A DNA stretch of 45,620 bases from a virus (IMGVR_UViG_3300031857_000369:1-45620); one strand, 5' to 3'; positions 25,017 through 34,287 are shown, counted from the first letter of the stretch. Made by a program: numbers and translations. Notes: generated from the letters alone by a model not told the origin.

Positions 25017-27146
25017 TTAATTAAATTTAAATAAATAATTTTGAGCAGGATTAACTGCTGTTATATATCTTGATTTATAAACATTATAATTTACAGGTCC
25101 CCAAGGATAAGTAGAGCCAGATTGAGGAAAGGTATATTTAATAAAAGCAGAATTTGGGTTAGCTGGGTCATATACTATGTACCCATTACCCTCATATATA
25201 TTTAGTAAATCACCATAGCTTTCAGGGTAAGCAAAATATATATATTTTTCTGTTCCTTGTATAGATAAAGTTTTATTTGATTCACCTGTTATTAATTTAG
25301 TTATACCAGGATCAGATTCTAATTGTCCTGAGTTTGTGTAGCTTGCTGATGTCATCCCGTAAAAAATAGGGTAAACGTAATTTAAAGTAGCTTCATCTTT
25401 TATATTTGGTAAAGCGGATGAAGAAGGATGAGCTCCTTGAATTGTAAAAGTAACAGGACCTTCTGTACTTTTATTTATAATTCGAGTACTACCAACACTT
25501 AAATTATTAGTAGTTGCTAAAACATTATCTCCAAAATAGTGATTAAAAGCACCTATAATTCCAGTTCCAGAAGCAGTGAAACTAGCACTATAAGCAAATC
25601 TTCCGGCACCTGGGCTATCAGGAGTAGCATTAAAATCAGCTGTATTAAATGTTAAAGAATGACTAACTTCTCTATAAATATCAGTTGTTGGGTTAAATGT
25701 AGTTGCTCCTCCAAGTTTTAAGAGATTAAAAGTTATTGTAGGGTCTATATAATCTATAAGTATATCTCTTAAAATATCTTCTAGTAATGTACCTATAGGA
25801 TATGTTGTTCCAGAATCTGATCCACCTACTGTTATGTTAGTAAGTAGATTATTTAATAAAACAGCGCTTCCGCTACCTCCTCCACCTGGTATATATACAT
25901 TAACAACACTTCCACTTAATGAAGCGGATACTCCACTGCCTGTAAAGTTAAATATAGTTGTATTTGAAGTGACTGTATTTCCTTCGTCTCTAGTTTCTAA
26001 ACCACCTAATATTGAAGCTGTGTAAAATACTTGACCAGTTTCTGGTTCATATGTTAAAATATAAGGTTGGCTTGATGTAGGTAATCCTTGTAAAAATACA
26101 TTTGAAGCACTAACTTGAAACCATGATTGAGAAGTAAATAAAAGATTATGACGAGTAATATTAACTATTGAAAATGTGTCAATATTATCATAATAATTTT
26201 GAGTTAATTTTCCATCAATAGTGATTTCATACTCACTAAAACCTTTAGACTCAACAGCTATTATAGGGAAAGTTTCACTAACACTACTAGAAGCAGAAAC
26301 TAATGTTATAATTGAACTAGTGAGTAGTCCTATAGGAGAAAATTGAGAATAAATATTAAATACAGAACTACCAGTTGTTGGACTACTACCTAAATTTCCA
26401 CTTTCTATAAGTCTAGCGTAACCATCACCAATTATAAAAGCACTTTGAGATGTAGTAAAAATATTGTATTGACCAACAACAGTTTGGTAATTACCTAAAG
26501 CTACTGTATTATTACCTTCAGTGTGAGAATAATGTCCTACAGCATATGATCCACTACCTTCTGAATGAGCTCCAATACCTATAGCGTGGGTTCTTTCTCC
26601 TTCAGAATGAGCTATATATGTTCTAGCTATTTTATTACCAAGTAAGTTTTGTATATAAAATGTACCTAAACTACCTACAAAAGAAGTAGTAGTGTGTATA
26701 TTATTAACATCTAAAACAATATATGAGCTTGTACCATCCCATGATGTACTATTAATTTTAGCTACAGTTGTGCCTTGATTATTATCAAATTCATAATCAT
26801 TTAAATAAATATAATCTCCAATCCTAAATGAAGATGTTATATTACCATATTCAGCTGATAAAGTAACAGAACCTGATAAGATAGAGGATGAGTAGGTATT
26901 AAGTAGCCCAGTATATGTATTAGCTCCTTCAGCGTGAGAGTAATATCCTAAAGCATTAACATTGTTACCTTGTTGAAAACTATGAATTGGATAAATATAT
27001 CTGAAGTAAGCATCAGCCCCAAATTTACCTTTTTTATTATATTGAATATAAGTATCTAAAGGTGCAGGTATACCATTTAAAGCATAAGACGCTGTGTCAG
27101 CTATACCTGCTCTTCGAGCATATTGACTTAAATAGACTTGGGCCAT
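25017..27146 (-). CDS. Fibre protein with YadA-like HxEG repeats and a distinct C-terminal domain (709 aa)
   Basis: A large fibre. It starts MAQVYLSQYARRAGIADTAS, with the ADTASYALNG motif shared by phage fibres. A short set of YadA-head-like 14-residue units (YSHAEG, IAHSEG, GAHSEG, YSHTEG, about residues 68-220) is followed by a long insertion-containing region, the hinge LTYEPETGQVFYTASILGG (about 365), and a Gly-rich linker (IPGGGGSGS). The last about 300 residues form another domain of unknown specificity, rich in aromatic residues near the end (YPWGPVNYNVYKSRYITAV). It is preceded by a candidate late element 15 bases upstream and followed 6 bases later by the 713-aa fibre. Confidence 0.8.
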   Translation of the reverse strand: MAQVYLSQYARRAGIADTASYALNGIPAPLDTYIQYNKKGKFGADAYFRYIYPIHSFQQGNNVNALGYYSHAEGANTYTGLLNTYSSSILSGSVTLSAEYGNITSSFRIGDYIYLNDYEFDNNQGTTVAKINSTSWDGTSSYIVLDVNNIHTTTSFVGSLGTFYIQNLLGNKIARTYIAHSEGERTHAIGIGAHSEGSGSYAVGHYSHTEGNNTVALGNYQTVVGQYNIFTTSQSAFIIGDGYARLIESGNLGSSPTTGSSVFNIYSQFSPIGLLTSSIITLVSASSSVSETFPIIAVESKGFSEYEITIDGKLTQNYYDNIDTFSIVNITRHNLLFTSQSWFQVSASNVFLQGLPTSSQPYILTYEPETGQVFYTASILGGLETRDEGNTVTSNTTIFNFTGSGVSASLSGSVVNVYIPGGGGSGSAVLLNNLLTNITVGGSDSGTTYPIGTLLEDILRDILIDYIDPTITFNLLKLGGATTFNPTTDIYREVSHSLTFNTADFNATPDSPGAGRFAYSASFTASGTGIIGAFNHYFGDNVLATTNNLSVGSTRIINKSTEGPVTFTIQGAHPSSSALPNIKDEATLNYVYPIFYGMTSASYTNSGQLESDPGITKLITGESNKTLSIQGTEKYIYFAYPESYGDLLNIYEGNGYIVYDPANPNSAFIKYTFPQSGSTYPWGPVNYNVYKSRYITAVNPAQNYLFKFN

Positions 27147-27161
27147 TAACTACTTTTTGAT

Positions 27162-27171
27162 TATAAATATT
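27162..27171 (-). promoter_or_regulatory. Candidate late promoter element before the 709-aa fibre gene
   Basis: The coding strand reads AATATTTATA, 15 bases before the ATG at 27146. It is a member of the recurrent set. Confidence 0.5.
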
Positions 27172-27189
27172 AAAAATTATAGTAGTTAA

Positions 27190-28152
27190 TTAAGTAAAGT
27201 TATACTTAACACTCCAAAATATAATTTTATTTATACAAATAAACTCTAATATATCATAAGCAAATGGGTCTGGTGTAGGGTTGTAAGTGCCTCCTCCATT
27301 GTTTTCAATATAGTTGGTTACAGATCCTCCACCTGTAGAAGTTGGTAAAAGAAAATTTCGGCTACCTATATTGTCTTGTTTTATTATTAAAGTACCTTTA
27401 ACATACTCTAAAGGATTTCCAAAATAATTAATTTCAAAATCTGTAATATCATCACTTAATGTGACAAAAGCTATACTACCACTTTTGCCTATATCCCACT
27501 CAAAAGATTTATTAAAAGGTAAAGTATTAAGTTGAGGAAAGGTTTGTGTATATATATTAGCTTCATTGGTTTGTATTTTACCTAAAACATTAATATTACC
27601 ATTAACTGCTAAAGAAGATGTTGTAGATTCTATAATAGGTGGAAATTTGTTTTGAGATCCTGATTTTTGTATAGTTACTAAATTAGTATTTTTATTAAAA
27701 GTAAAATCACTACTACCATTAAAAGCAGTACTATCATTAAATTGTATAGCTGTATTTGTACCTCCCGGAGTTCCACCTCCGCCTCCACTACTCCCAGTAT
27801 TAATAGTGATGCTAAATTGACTATTATTTCCTTTAGTAAATGTTATAGTATTTAAATTTACAGAAGCTGTTATTAAAGCATTTGGGGTATTAGAAGCAGT
27901 TAATGCTTGAGAAGCACTTTGAGCCCAGCTTGCAGTACCATTGAAACTACCAGTAAAACTTCCACTAAATGATCCTGTATTGTAGGATGATGTAAATGTG
28001 TTTATACTTGAAGTAAACGCGTTAAAACTTGAAGTAGTTACTAATCCACTAGTATCTATTGTACTACCCCCAGTGTTTAAAGCATATGAAGTTGTTAAAG
28101 CATAAGATGCTGATAAAGGATTTGATAGTTGTTCTTTTCTGATTATACTCAT
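27190..28152 (-). CDS. Fibre protein of the TASYA/GTASWA family (320 aa)
   Basis: A shorter fibre protein. Its N-terminus (SNPLSASYALTTSYALNTGG) and the repeated FTSS / SGSFTGSFNGTASWAQSA segment (about residues 45-90) mark it as part of the same module family. A Gly-rich linker (GSSGGGGGTPGG) and the AIQFNDSTAFNGSSDF module follow. The C-terminal about 110 residues (SGSIAFVTLSDDITDFEINY and ending AYDILEFICINKIIFWSVKY plus NFT) form a compact beta-rich end domain, possibly a receptor-binding or capping domain. It begins 2 bases after the gp15-like gene, so it may be tied to the tail-completion operon. Confidence 0.75.
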   Translation of the reverse strand: MSIIRKEQLSNPLSASYALTTSYALNTGGSTIDTSGLVTTSSFNAFTSSINTFTSSYNTGSFSGSFTGSFNGTASWAQSASQALTASNTPNALITASVNLNTITFTKGNNSQFSITINTGSSGGGGGTPGGTNTAIQFNDSTAFNGSSDFTFNKNTNLVTIQKSGSQNKFPPIIESTTSSLAVNGNINVLGKIQTNEANIYTQTFPQLNTLPFNKSFEWDIGKSGSIAFVTLSDDITDFEINYFGNPLEYVKGTLIIKQDNIGSRNFLLPTSTGGGSVTNYIENNGGGTYNPTPDPFAYDILEFICINKIIFWSVKYNFT

Positions 28153-28154
28153 GT

Positions 28155-29420
28155 TTAAACAAATTTACCTATAGCAACTACTTCATCTGTGTTTACTAAA
28201 GTAAACCCTAATTCAGTTGTATTAATTGTTAATGTACATGTTCCATTATTATTATCAACAAATGTTGTTATAGCCGCAGGTTCAATAAGTTGACCATTTA
28301 CAAAATATGTAAATGAGTTTTTATTTGTATCTGGTAAGCTACTAGGGGCAACATAAAATGAAGCATTGAATATAGCAGTGTTAGAAGCTACAGTTGTTGC
28401 TGTTACAGCTTTATTAACATTTAGATATATTAAAGCTGCTGGGTCTATTACAGTATTATTATTTATTATATTAGTTACATTTTGGGAGTCAAATATGTTA
28501 GCTATACCTGTACCTTGAGTTGAGGTTTGTTTAGTATTAGCTTCAAAATTTTCTAAGTCACCACCTGTAACTTCTAAACCAAAAACAATTCTATTTTTTT
28601 CAGAAAATTTACGAGCTGCTTTTAAATCTTTTTGAATAGTGTCTGGGATGATGTATCCATATATGTTTAAGGTAAAAGTACTTTTTACTATTCTTTCTCC
28701 ACTTTCAGATAAATCAGCTGTTGTATTAAAAGAATTAACAGTAGCTTTAAATTTAAATCTTTCAGGATCACCCCAATATGAGTCAGAAGCATATTCAATA
28801 GCTTCTACTATTTTATTTAATTGATCATTATAGTAAGTAGAAATTACACAATCATAAGTTATAGATACATGATCAGGAACTACAGTGACATAATATGTTT
28901 TTTCAGGTTTAACATTATTTAACATATTAAATTTACTGTACTCATTTCTTTTTTTATACGATTGTCCTATAACCGCTATATTATGAGGATTATTAGCATC
29001 TAATTTATTATTTAAACTTCTATCTTTAGTAATAGTATTACGTTTAAACATTAAAATAGGAGCCATTATTTTACCTTGTAGATCTCTATAATATCCATCT
29101 TTTTGGAATGATTTCCATTTTTCAGGTGAACCATATATTACAGGTACTACTAATCTTTCACCATTTTGAAATACAGTAGGTCGAATAACATTTTGAAAAT
29201 AATACATTACTGCTTCATCTATATCCTGTATTCCAATAGACATAGGTTTAGTAGAATCATCCTTAAAAGAAGTTTGATTCGCTCTATTAGGATTACCAAA
29301 ATCATTAGGATTACCAGTAGGAGAAAAACCAGGTGACCCGGCTGGGGGTATATAAGGCTCCTGTCGAGATTTACTCAACTCCTTTTGTGTTTTTGGAACT
29401 GGTTTTCTTTTGTTTATCAT
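28155..29420 (-). CDS. 15: Tail completion / sheath stabiliser protein, gp15-like (421 aa)
   Basis: Probably the counterpart of T4 gp15, which caps the tail and connects it to the neck. Supporting features are the position right after the gp13- and gp14-like genes and the segment RLVVPVIYGSPEKWKSFQKD (about 104-123), matching the VPI.YG pattern of this family. Later come a TYDCVISTYYNDQLNKIVEA helix region and a TFTLNIYGYIIPD strand. T4 gp15 is 272 aa; here a disordered, Pro-rich N-terminus and about 110 extra C-terminal residues (FYVAPSSLPDTNKNSFTYFV and VVAIGKF at the end) form an additional beta-rich domain. The start overlaps the stop of the upstream gene by 4 bases. Confidence 0.72.
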   Translation of the reverse strand: MINKRKPVPKTQKELSKSRQEPYIPPAGSPGFSPTGNPNDFGNPNRANQTSFKDDSTKPMSIGIQDIDEAVMYYFQNVIRPTVFQNGERLVVPVIYGSPEKWKSFQKDGYYRDLQGKIMAPILMFKRNTITKDRSLNNKLDANNPHNIAVIGQSYKKRNEYSKFNMLNNVKPEKTYYVTVVPDHVSITYDCVISTYYNDQLNKIVEAIEYASDSYWGDPERFKFKATVNSFNTTADLSESGERIVKSTFTLNIYGYIIPDTIQKDLKAARKFSEKNRIVFGLEVTGGDLENFEANTKQTSTQGTGIANIFDSQNVTNIINNNTVIDPAALIYLNVNKAVTATTVASNTAIFNASFYVAPSSLPDTNKNSFTYFVNGQLIEPAAITTFVDNNNGTCTLTINTTELGFTLVNTDEVVAIGKFV

Positions 29421-29926
29421 AATCTTTGTTTGATTATATTATATTTGTCTGCAGGCACATAATGAGCTGTACAGATAACACTTACATTATAACCAAAATT
29501 CTCTAAGCCTGGGTTTAATGGGTTTTCATTATATGGGAAATCAGGATTTTTACCAGCAAAATATTGAGTTTCATTAGTATTATCTATTTCAAAATAACTT
29601 TCTTGATATAGAATAATATCACCTACCTCAGGATGGACATTAATTGTCACTAAATCATCTCGTAAAAAAGATACAGTTATTCCCCAATCAAAATCAACAC
29701 CTAACTCACTAGTAGGGGAAGTAGTAGCATTAACTTCAATTAATGAGTTAAATAAAAATGGACCTTCTAAAAATTTACCTTCAGAAGCTTCTCCATACAT
29801 GTTAATAGAGGTTTGTTCTAAAGAAAATTTATATAAAGCACATTGTTGAGTAATAACATTCCCTAGCAACTCTCGGTTAACATGTCTAAATACACTTACA
29901 TCTCTTGATCCTCCAAATAGTGCCAT
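29417..29926 (-). CDS. 14: Neck protein, gp14-like (169 aa)
   Basis: A neck/head-completion protein placed between the gp13-like and gp15-like genes, as in T4. Features include an ALFGGSRDVSVFRHVNRELL start, a central SLIEVNATTSPTSELGVDFD loop, then HPEVGDIILYQESYFEI and DNTNETQYFAGKNPDFPYN, a pattern found in gp14-type neck proteins. It is shorter than T4 gp14 (256 aa). Overlaps with both neighbours (1 and 4 bases) indicate translational coupling of the whole neck set. Confidence 0.75.
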   Translation of the reverse strand: MALFGGSRDVSVFRHVNRELLGNVITQQCALYKFSLEQTSINMYGEASEGKFLEGPFLFNSLIEVNATTSPTSELGVDFDWGITVSFLRDDLVTINVHPEVGDIILYQESYFEIDNTNETQYFAGKNPDFPYNENPLNPGLENFGYNVSVICTAHYVPADKYNIIKQRL

Positions 29927-31089
29927 TATCCTATATATATTACCATTGGTACATTATTAATTTCTTGTTTTCTAAAATCACTTTCTTGAGCTCTTCTTTC
30001 AAGTAATGATTTTTTAGAAGTTTCATCTAAATATACTCTTAATCTTTCAATTAAAGCTAATTTTTCAGCTGTAGCAGCTGATAATAAATCTGCTTGATTT
30101 AATGTTACTTCTCGACCTGGTATAGGGATTGTTCCGTATTTACCACGAACATACCCTAGCATTTCTTTACAAAGTGCTAAAGCATAATCAAATATCCATG
30201 ACTTACCAACAGCATTTATTTGAGAATAAGTTGGATAATTATATGGAGCATTTGATACATTTGTGACTTTATCACCTCCAGTCTGGGTAATGCTATCTGT
30301 ATATCTGTCTTCTACTTTAATATATTCAAACCATAAAAATCCTCCTCTAACATCATTATATGAGGGTATAGGGAATATTTTTAAATTGTTATTTATAAGT
30401 TCAAATGTGTAATTAGATAAGCGAATAGTATTACTTAATTCTAGCCCTTGAATTACTCCAGCATCATACGCAACAGGCATCATTAAATAACCACCTCCAT
30501 ATCCTCCACCATACATCCCACCATATATGCCTGCTGCGGGTAAACCACCTAATCCCGCAAAGCCTCCAAACGGAGCATACATTTGGTTTATAGCAGGAAG
30601 ATCTTGGTAAAATACAGTTTTAATTTCTATCCCACCTGATATACTTTGGCTTATAGCCCATTCTTTTAAATCATATGTTTGTTTACCTGGGGTTAAGGCT
30701 AAAGCACCACTATAATAGGTTATATTTCCTCCTGCTCCGGCCTCAGCAGCATATTGTTGTGATAATTTAATTATTGTTCCCATATTGGGAGTAATAATAG
30801 CATCATTCACATATGCTGATGTTGGTGCTCCTTCTAGAGATAAATAATTATCTCTTATTTGAAATGAATATATTTCATTACCATAAGTAGTTATAGCATC
30901 TTCAAAAGCAGCATAAAAATTTAAATCCTGTAATTCAATATCTGTTAAAGGATACCCTAATCTTCTAGCGCAGTATGTGACTAATTTGTCAGCATCTACT
31001 TGAAATTGGGTATCATAATCATAAAATCCAAATGGTGTTAACCCAGGAAAAAATGAGGATGAGCCAGGGTAAATAGGAATATTAGCCAT
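29926..31089 (-). CDS. 13: Neck protein, gp13-like (387 aa)
   Basis: The head-tail connector protein that joins the portal after packaging. The N-terminal segment KLVTYCARRLGYPLTDIELQ (about residues 34-53) is followed by a helix with AAFEDAITTYGNEIYSFQIR, closely recalling the W-C-L-R-x-L-G-x-P signature of T4 gp13. A Gly/Tyr-rich loop (GGFAGLGGLPAAGIYGGMYG, about 175-194) is an unusual insertion. The C-terminus has GKYGTIPIPGREVTLNQADL and a charged helix. It has a candidate late element 14 bases upstream and a terminator before that, so it opens the neck operon. Confidence 0.85.
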   Translation of the reverse strand: MANIPIYPGSSSFFPGLTPFGFYDYDTQFQVDADKLVTYCARRLGYPLTDIELQDLNFYAAFEDAITTYGNEIYSFQIRDNYLSLEGAPTSAYVNDAIITPNMGTIIKLSQQYAAEAGAGGNITYYSGALALTPGKQTYDLKEWAISQSISGGIEIKTVFYQDLPAINQMYAPFGGFAGLGGLPAAGIYGGMYGGGYGGGYLMMPVAYDAGVIQGLELSNTIRLSNYTFELINNNLKIFPIPSYNDVRGGFLWFEYIKVEDRYTDSITQTGGDKVTNVSNAPYNYPTYSQINAVGKSWIFDYALALCKEMLGYVRGKYGTIPIPGREVTLNQADLLSAATAEKLALIERLRVYLDETSKKSLLERRAQESDFRKQEINNVPMVIYIG

Positions 31090-31103
31090 GAATAGAGTTT
31101 GTT

Positions 31104-31113
31104 TATAAATATT
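31104..31113 (-). promoter_or_regulatory. Candidate late promoter element before the gp13-like gene
   Basis: The coding strand reads AATATTTATA, 14 bases before the ATG at 31089, directly downstream of a terminator. The arrangement terminator, element, gene supports a promoter role. Confidence 0.55.
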
Positions 31114-31121
31114 AAGAGAAA

Positions 31122-31150
31122 ATAAAAGACCCCTAAATTGGGGTCCTTTA
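31122..31150 (-). terminator. Intrinsic terminator after the 399-aa fibre gene
   Basis: The coding strand has the stem GACCCC / GGGGTC around an AATTTA loop, followed by TTTTATTTT. It separates the fibre pair from the neck operon. Confidence 0.8.
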
Positions 31151-31170
31151 AATTTATATATTTTTAATTA

Positions 31171-32370
31171 TTAACCAAACGAAGCTGTTCTCCAGGTTGT
31201 GCCATTCCAAATATTCATCATATTTGTACTTGGATTAAAATACATTGATCCTGTTTTTGGGTTAACTGGGTTGGAGGTGTTTGTTGGGAGTACAATGTGA
31301 GGTCTAACATTAGCAGTGTCTAATTCTACTGAGAAGCCATCTTTTCTAGTGCCAGAAGTACCAGCTCCTACTATAAATAAAGAAGCAGTATTGTTTAAAG
31401 CATTATACTGACCAGCTACAGTTTGGTATGATCCTGAAGCTATTGTAAATAATCCTTCTGTATGAGAGGCAAAGCCTAAAGCTATTGTTCCTTCACCTTC
31501 AGCATGAGAAGAATTACCTATAGCTGTAGCTGAACGACCTTCAGCATGGGAAAGAGCTCCTTGTGCAATTGTTAAATATCCTTCAGCATGGGCACCATTA
31601 CCATTTGCTAATGTATATTCTCCTTCAGTATGAGAATTAGCTCCTGAAGCTGTAGTATAGTATCCTTCAGCGTGAGATCCAACTCCCAAAGCTACAGTAT
31701 ATTGACCTTCAGCGTGAGTAGATGAAGCTATAGCTTTTGTATAACTACCTTCAGCATGTGCGTAGTAATCCATTGAACTATCTCCAGCTATAGTGTTACC
31801 ACCTTCAGCGTGAGAGTACATACCTGAAGCTGAAGTAGAATTTCCTTCAGCGTGAGAGCCATTAGAAGAAGCTAATGTATCAGTTCCTTCAGCATGAGAC
31901 GCGTACCCAGAAGCTACAGTAAAAGAACCTTCAGCATGAGAATAAGAATTTGTTGCTCTAGTATAATTACCTTCAGCATGTGAACTATCTCCTGAAGCTA
32001 TATTAGATTGACCTTCAGCATGAGAAAATACACCTGAAGCTGTGTTTTGGGCACCATTAGCTAAAGAAGCTGTTCCAGAGGCTCTATTATTTCTTCCTAC
32101 ACTAAATGATCCTCTTAAGTTATTAGTTTCTGTAAAAATCATTCCTTGGGTAAGACCAGTAGTTACTCCTGTTTCACCACCAGCTTTTAATGAAGCTACA
32201 GCTCCAGTACTAGTCATAAAGAAAACTGAGGCTGTACCAATATATAAATCATTCCAAAAATTGGTTTCTGATCCTAAGGTTTTATCGCTGCCTGAGGGAA
32301 TAGCATGGCCTCCAAGGATTATATTCTGTCCAGTAAATGGGTTTATAGTATTTACTTTTATTCTACTCAT
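31171..32370 (-). CDS. YadA-head-like SHAEG-repeat fibre (399 aa)
   Basis: A trimeric adhesin-like fibre. The N-terminal about 65 residues (KVNTINPFTGQNIILGG, then LGSETNFWNDLYIGTAS) form an attachment module also seen in the 499-aa fibre. Residues about 88-330 are a run of 14-residue repeats with the core S-H-(A/T)-E-G-x-x-T-x-A-S-G, 14 HxEG copies, with one four-residue insertion near residue 200. This is the left-handed parallel beta-roll repeat of YadA-type heads (Hep_Hag family). The C-terminal module (NPKTGSMYFNPSTNMMNIWN, ending WRTASFG) is shared with the 499-aa fibre. It could serve as a whisker, head fibre or short tail fibre. Confidence 0.85.
   Translation of the reverse strand: MSRIKVNTINPFTGQNIILGGHAIPSGSDKTLGSETNFWNDLYIGTASVFFMTSTGAVASLKAGGETGVTTGLTQGMIFTETNNLRGSFSVGRNNRASGTASLANGAQNTASGVFSHAEGQSNIASGDSSHAEGNYTRATNSYSHAEGSFTVASGYASHAEGTDTLASSNGSHAEGNSTSASGMYSHAEGGNTIAGDSSMDYYAHAEGSYTKAIASSTHAEGQYTVALGVGSHAEGYYTTASGANSHTEGEYTLANGNGAHAEGYLTIAQGALSHAEGRSATAIGNSSHAEGEGTIALGFASHTEGLFTIASGSYQTVAGQYNALNNTASLFIVGAGTSGTRKDGFSVELDTANVRPHIVLPTNTSNPVNPKTGSMYFNPSTNMMNIWNGTTWRTASFG
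31413..32025 (-). repeat. 14-aa (42-bp) SHAEG repeat array
   Basis: Fourteen HAEG/HTEG copies encoded at a 42-bp period, except for one 54-bp interval. Protein-level conservation with DNA-level divergence shows it is an old, selected structural repeat. Confidence 0.9.
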
Positions 32371-32386
32371 TGTATTTTTATTTTAT

Positions 32387-32396
32387 TATAAATATA
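32387..32396 (-). promoter_or_regulatory. Candidate late promoter element before the SHAEG fibre gene
   Basis: The coding strand reads TATATTTATA, 16 bases before the ATG at 32370. It is a member of the recurrent set. Confidence 0.5.
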
Positions 32397-32413
32397 TTTT
32401 TTTATTTTAGTTA

Positions 32414-33913
32414 TTAAGAAAGTGAAGCGGATCTCCATCTTCCACCTACATAAACATTTATATAGTAATTTGATCCACTTTCAAACACATACATTGATCC
32501 AGATTTTGGATTTGTAGGATTTGTTGAGTTTACAGGTATAGTAACGTGTGCTCTGATACTAGTATCTGCTTCTACAGTAAATCCATCTTTTCCACTTCCT
32601 ACTCCCACTATAAAAATTGATGAAGTATTATTTGGGGTATTTTGTCGTCCAACAGCTACTTGGCTAGAACCACTAGCTATTACACCATATCCTATCGCTA
32701 CAGAAGCTGTGTCAAGAGCATAAGCTCCTACTAAAGATACACTGTAATCACCAAGTGCTTTACCTTCACGGCCTTGCAATATAGCATATTGCCCTTTATT
32801 TTCAGTTATCCCAAAAGGAGCGGGTTGGAATTCTGTTAAAGAAATACTATGGGAAGAAGCATTATATGTAAATTTTTGTGTTCCTCCAAAATCTCCAACA
32901 CTGTTATTAAATTGAATAGAACCTTCAACTCCTCCAGGGAGGGTTGAAGCACCACCACCTATAGCACTTGAAGCAGTATAATATACTCTTCCAGCTCCAT
33001 CTATGCCTAAAACATTTGTTATTGAACTTTCACTTACATTAGGAAGTTGCATGTAAGAAGGATTACTCCAGTCTATATGAGAAGTAGTTCCGTCATTAGC
33101 ATAAAATATTCTACTTTCCCAATCAATAGATTGAGCATCAGAAGAATCTTGTAATAATCTATTACTCCAATCTATAGATATTCGAGAATTAGCATCATAT
33201 AAATAGCGATCTCGCCAAATTATACTAGGCATGTAATTAAGATCGTATGCACCTACATCAGATATTAGAACAGGACTTCCTAATGTTACAGTTAATGAAC
33301 CAGTTATAACAGCACTACCTGAGTATGGGAATGTAGGATTTGAATTTAAAGCATAACTAGCAGTTGTAGCAAATAAAGCAGTATCTGCTGAGGCTACACT
33401 TTGGATTTCTATATCTCCAAAAATAGTCAAATCAGATCCTTCTTCAACAACAATTTCTTTATCAGTTTCTACCTCGATAGGACCTATTAATAAACTATTA
33501 TTACTGTCTTTAACAGTAATATTATTACCTAAACTTTTAGAAGTGATAAATTGTCCACTAACACCATCTGCTGATATAGTAGAGCCTCCATTAATAGAAA
33601 TACCACCATCTTTAGCTGAAAGTACAATTTCTGCTGATCCTGATTTTATAAATTTGATAGATCCTTCAGATACATAAATGTCTCTCCAAGCTGCAGTTTC
33701 TGATCCTAAATCAAAGGATGAGGTAAGTTCACCTGCTCCTACATTAGGTATAATACTACCTGAAATAAGAATTGATCCTGTTATGGTTTGATTACCAGTA
33801 AAGGTATTAGATCCAGTAGTAGCTCCACCTGGGGGGCCTATTGGGCCTTGTGGACCTTGTGGGCCTGGGGAGGTTATTGTTATTACTGTAGCGGTTTGAT
33901 TAGCTGATACCAT
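32414..33913 (-). CDS. Fibre protein with collagen-like start (499 aa)
   Basis: A fibre with a short collagen-like Gly-x-Pro stretch near the N-terminus (SPGPQGPQGPIGPPGG, residues about 14-29), then SGS-rich strands and the attachment-like module LGSETAAWRDIYVSEGSIKF (about 71-90) shared with the SHAEG fibre. The TASYALNSNPTFPYSGSAVI module and the hinge YYTASSAIGGGAS (about 312-324) recur in other fibres here. The C-terminal module NPKSGSMYVFESGSNYYINV, ending WRSASLS, matches the next fibre. Together with that neighbour it forms a two-gene fibre unit between the capsid and neck genes. Confidence 0.8.
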   Translation of the reverse strand: MVSANQTATVITITSPGPQGPQGPIGPPGGATTGSNTFTGNQTITGSILISGSIIPNVGAGELTSSFDLGSETAAWRDIYVSEGSIKFIKSGSAEIVLSAKDGGISINGGSTISADGVSGQFITSKSLGNNITVKDSNNSLLIGPIEVETDKEIVVEEGSDLTIFGDIEIQSVASADTALFATTASYALNSNPTFPYSGSAVITGSLTVTLGSPVLISDVGAYDLNYMPSIIWRDRYLYDANSRISIDWSNRLLQDSSDAQSIDWESRIFYANDGTTSHIDWSNPSYMQLPNVSESSITNVLGIDGAGRVYYTASSAIGGGASTLPGGVEGSIQFNNSVGDFGGTQKFTYNASSHSISLTEFQPAPFGITENKGQYAILQGREGKALGDYSVSLVGAYALDTASVAIGYGVIASGSSQVAVGRQNTPNNTSSIFIVGVGSGKDGFTVEADTSIRAHVTIPVNSTNPTNPKSGSMYVFESGSNYYINVYVGGRWRSASLS

Positions 33914-33918
33914 GTATT

Positions 33919-34287
33919 TTATCGTGTTACTTCTTTACTTAGTTTAATATTTCCTTCTAATAACCTAATAACATAAGGACATACTCCACTTCCTGAGTAT
34001 ATTTCTAAATCATATACGGCTTGGTCAAAAGTAAGCATAGAACTAGTACATGAAGAAATATAAATATTAATTGAACCGCTAGGACTAACAGTTATGCCAG
34101 TACCATCTGGGTTTAATGAACTAGAGAGTTGGAGGTATATAGTTGAAGAATTTACATTAGGTCTAAGCTGCATTCTGGCTGCATATCCAGTTAAATCAAT
34201 ATAGTTTTTACTAGAATCTTGATATAAAATATTAAAATTAGTAGTAGTTCCTTGTTCTATTACAAATGAATATTTACCAGCTGCCAT
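33919..34287 (-). CDS. Small beta-rich virion protein (122 aa)
   Basis: A 122-aa protein with the pattern YSFVIEQGTTTNFNILYQDS, IDLTGYAARMQLRPN, a strand with GITVSPSGSINIYIS, a YDLEIYSG turn and a terminal LLEGNIKLSKEVTR. This compact beta-sandwich pattern recurs in structural proteins of T4-like marine phages, usually of unknown function, sometimes next to fibre genes as here. It is probably a virion or fibre-associated component. A candidate late element lies 14 bases upstream. Confidence 0.75.
   Translation of the reverse strand: MAAGKYSFVIEQGTTTNFNILYQDSSKNYIDLTGYAARMQLRPNVNSSTIYLQLSSSLNPDGTGITVSPSGSINIYISSCTSSMLTFDQAVYDLEIYSGSGVCPYVIRLLEGNIKLSKEVTR

Noticed and set aside
16400-34287. 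Possible diversity-generating retroelement for the fibres
   Set aside because: No reverse transcriptase gene and no template/variable repeat pair with adenine-specific differences is visible in the window.
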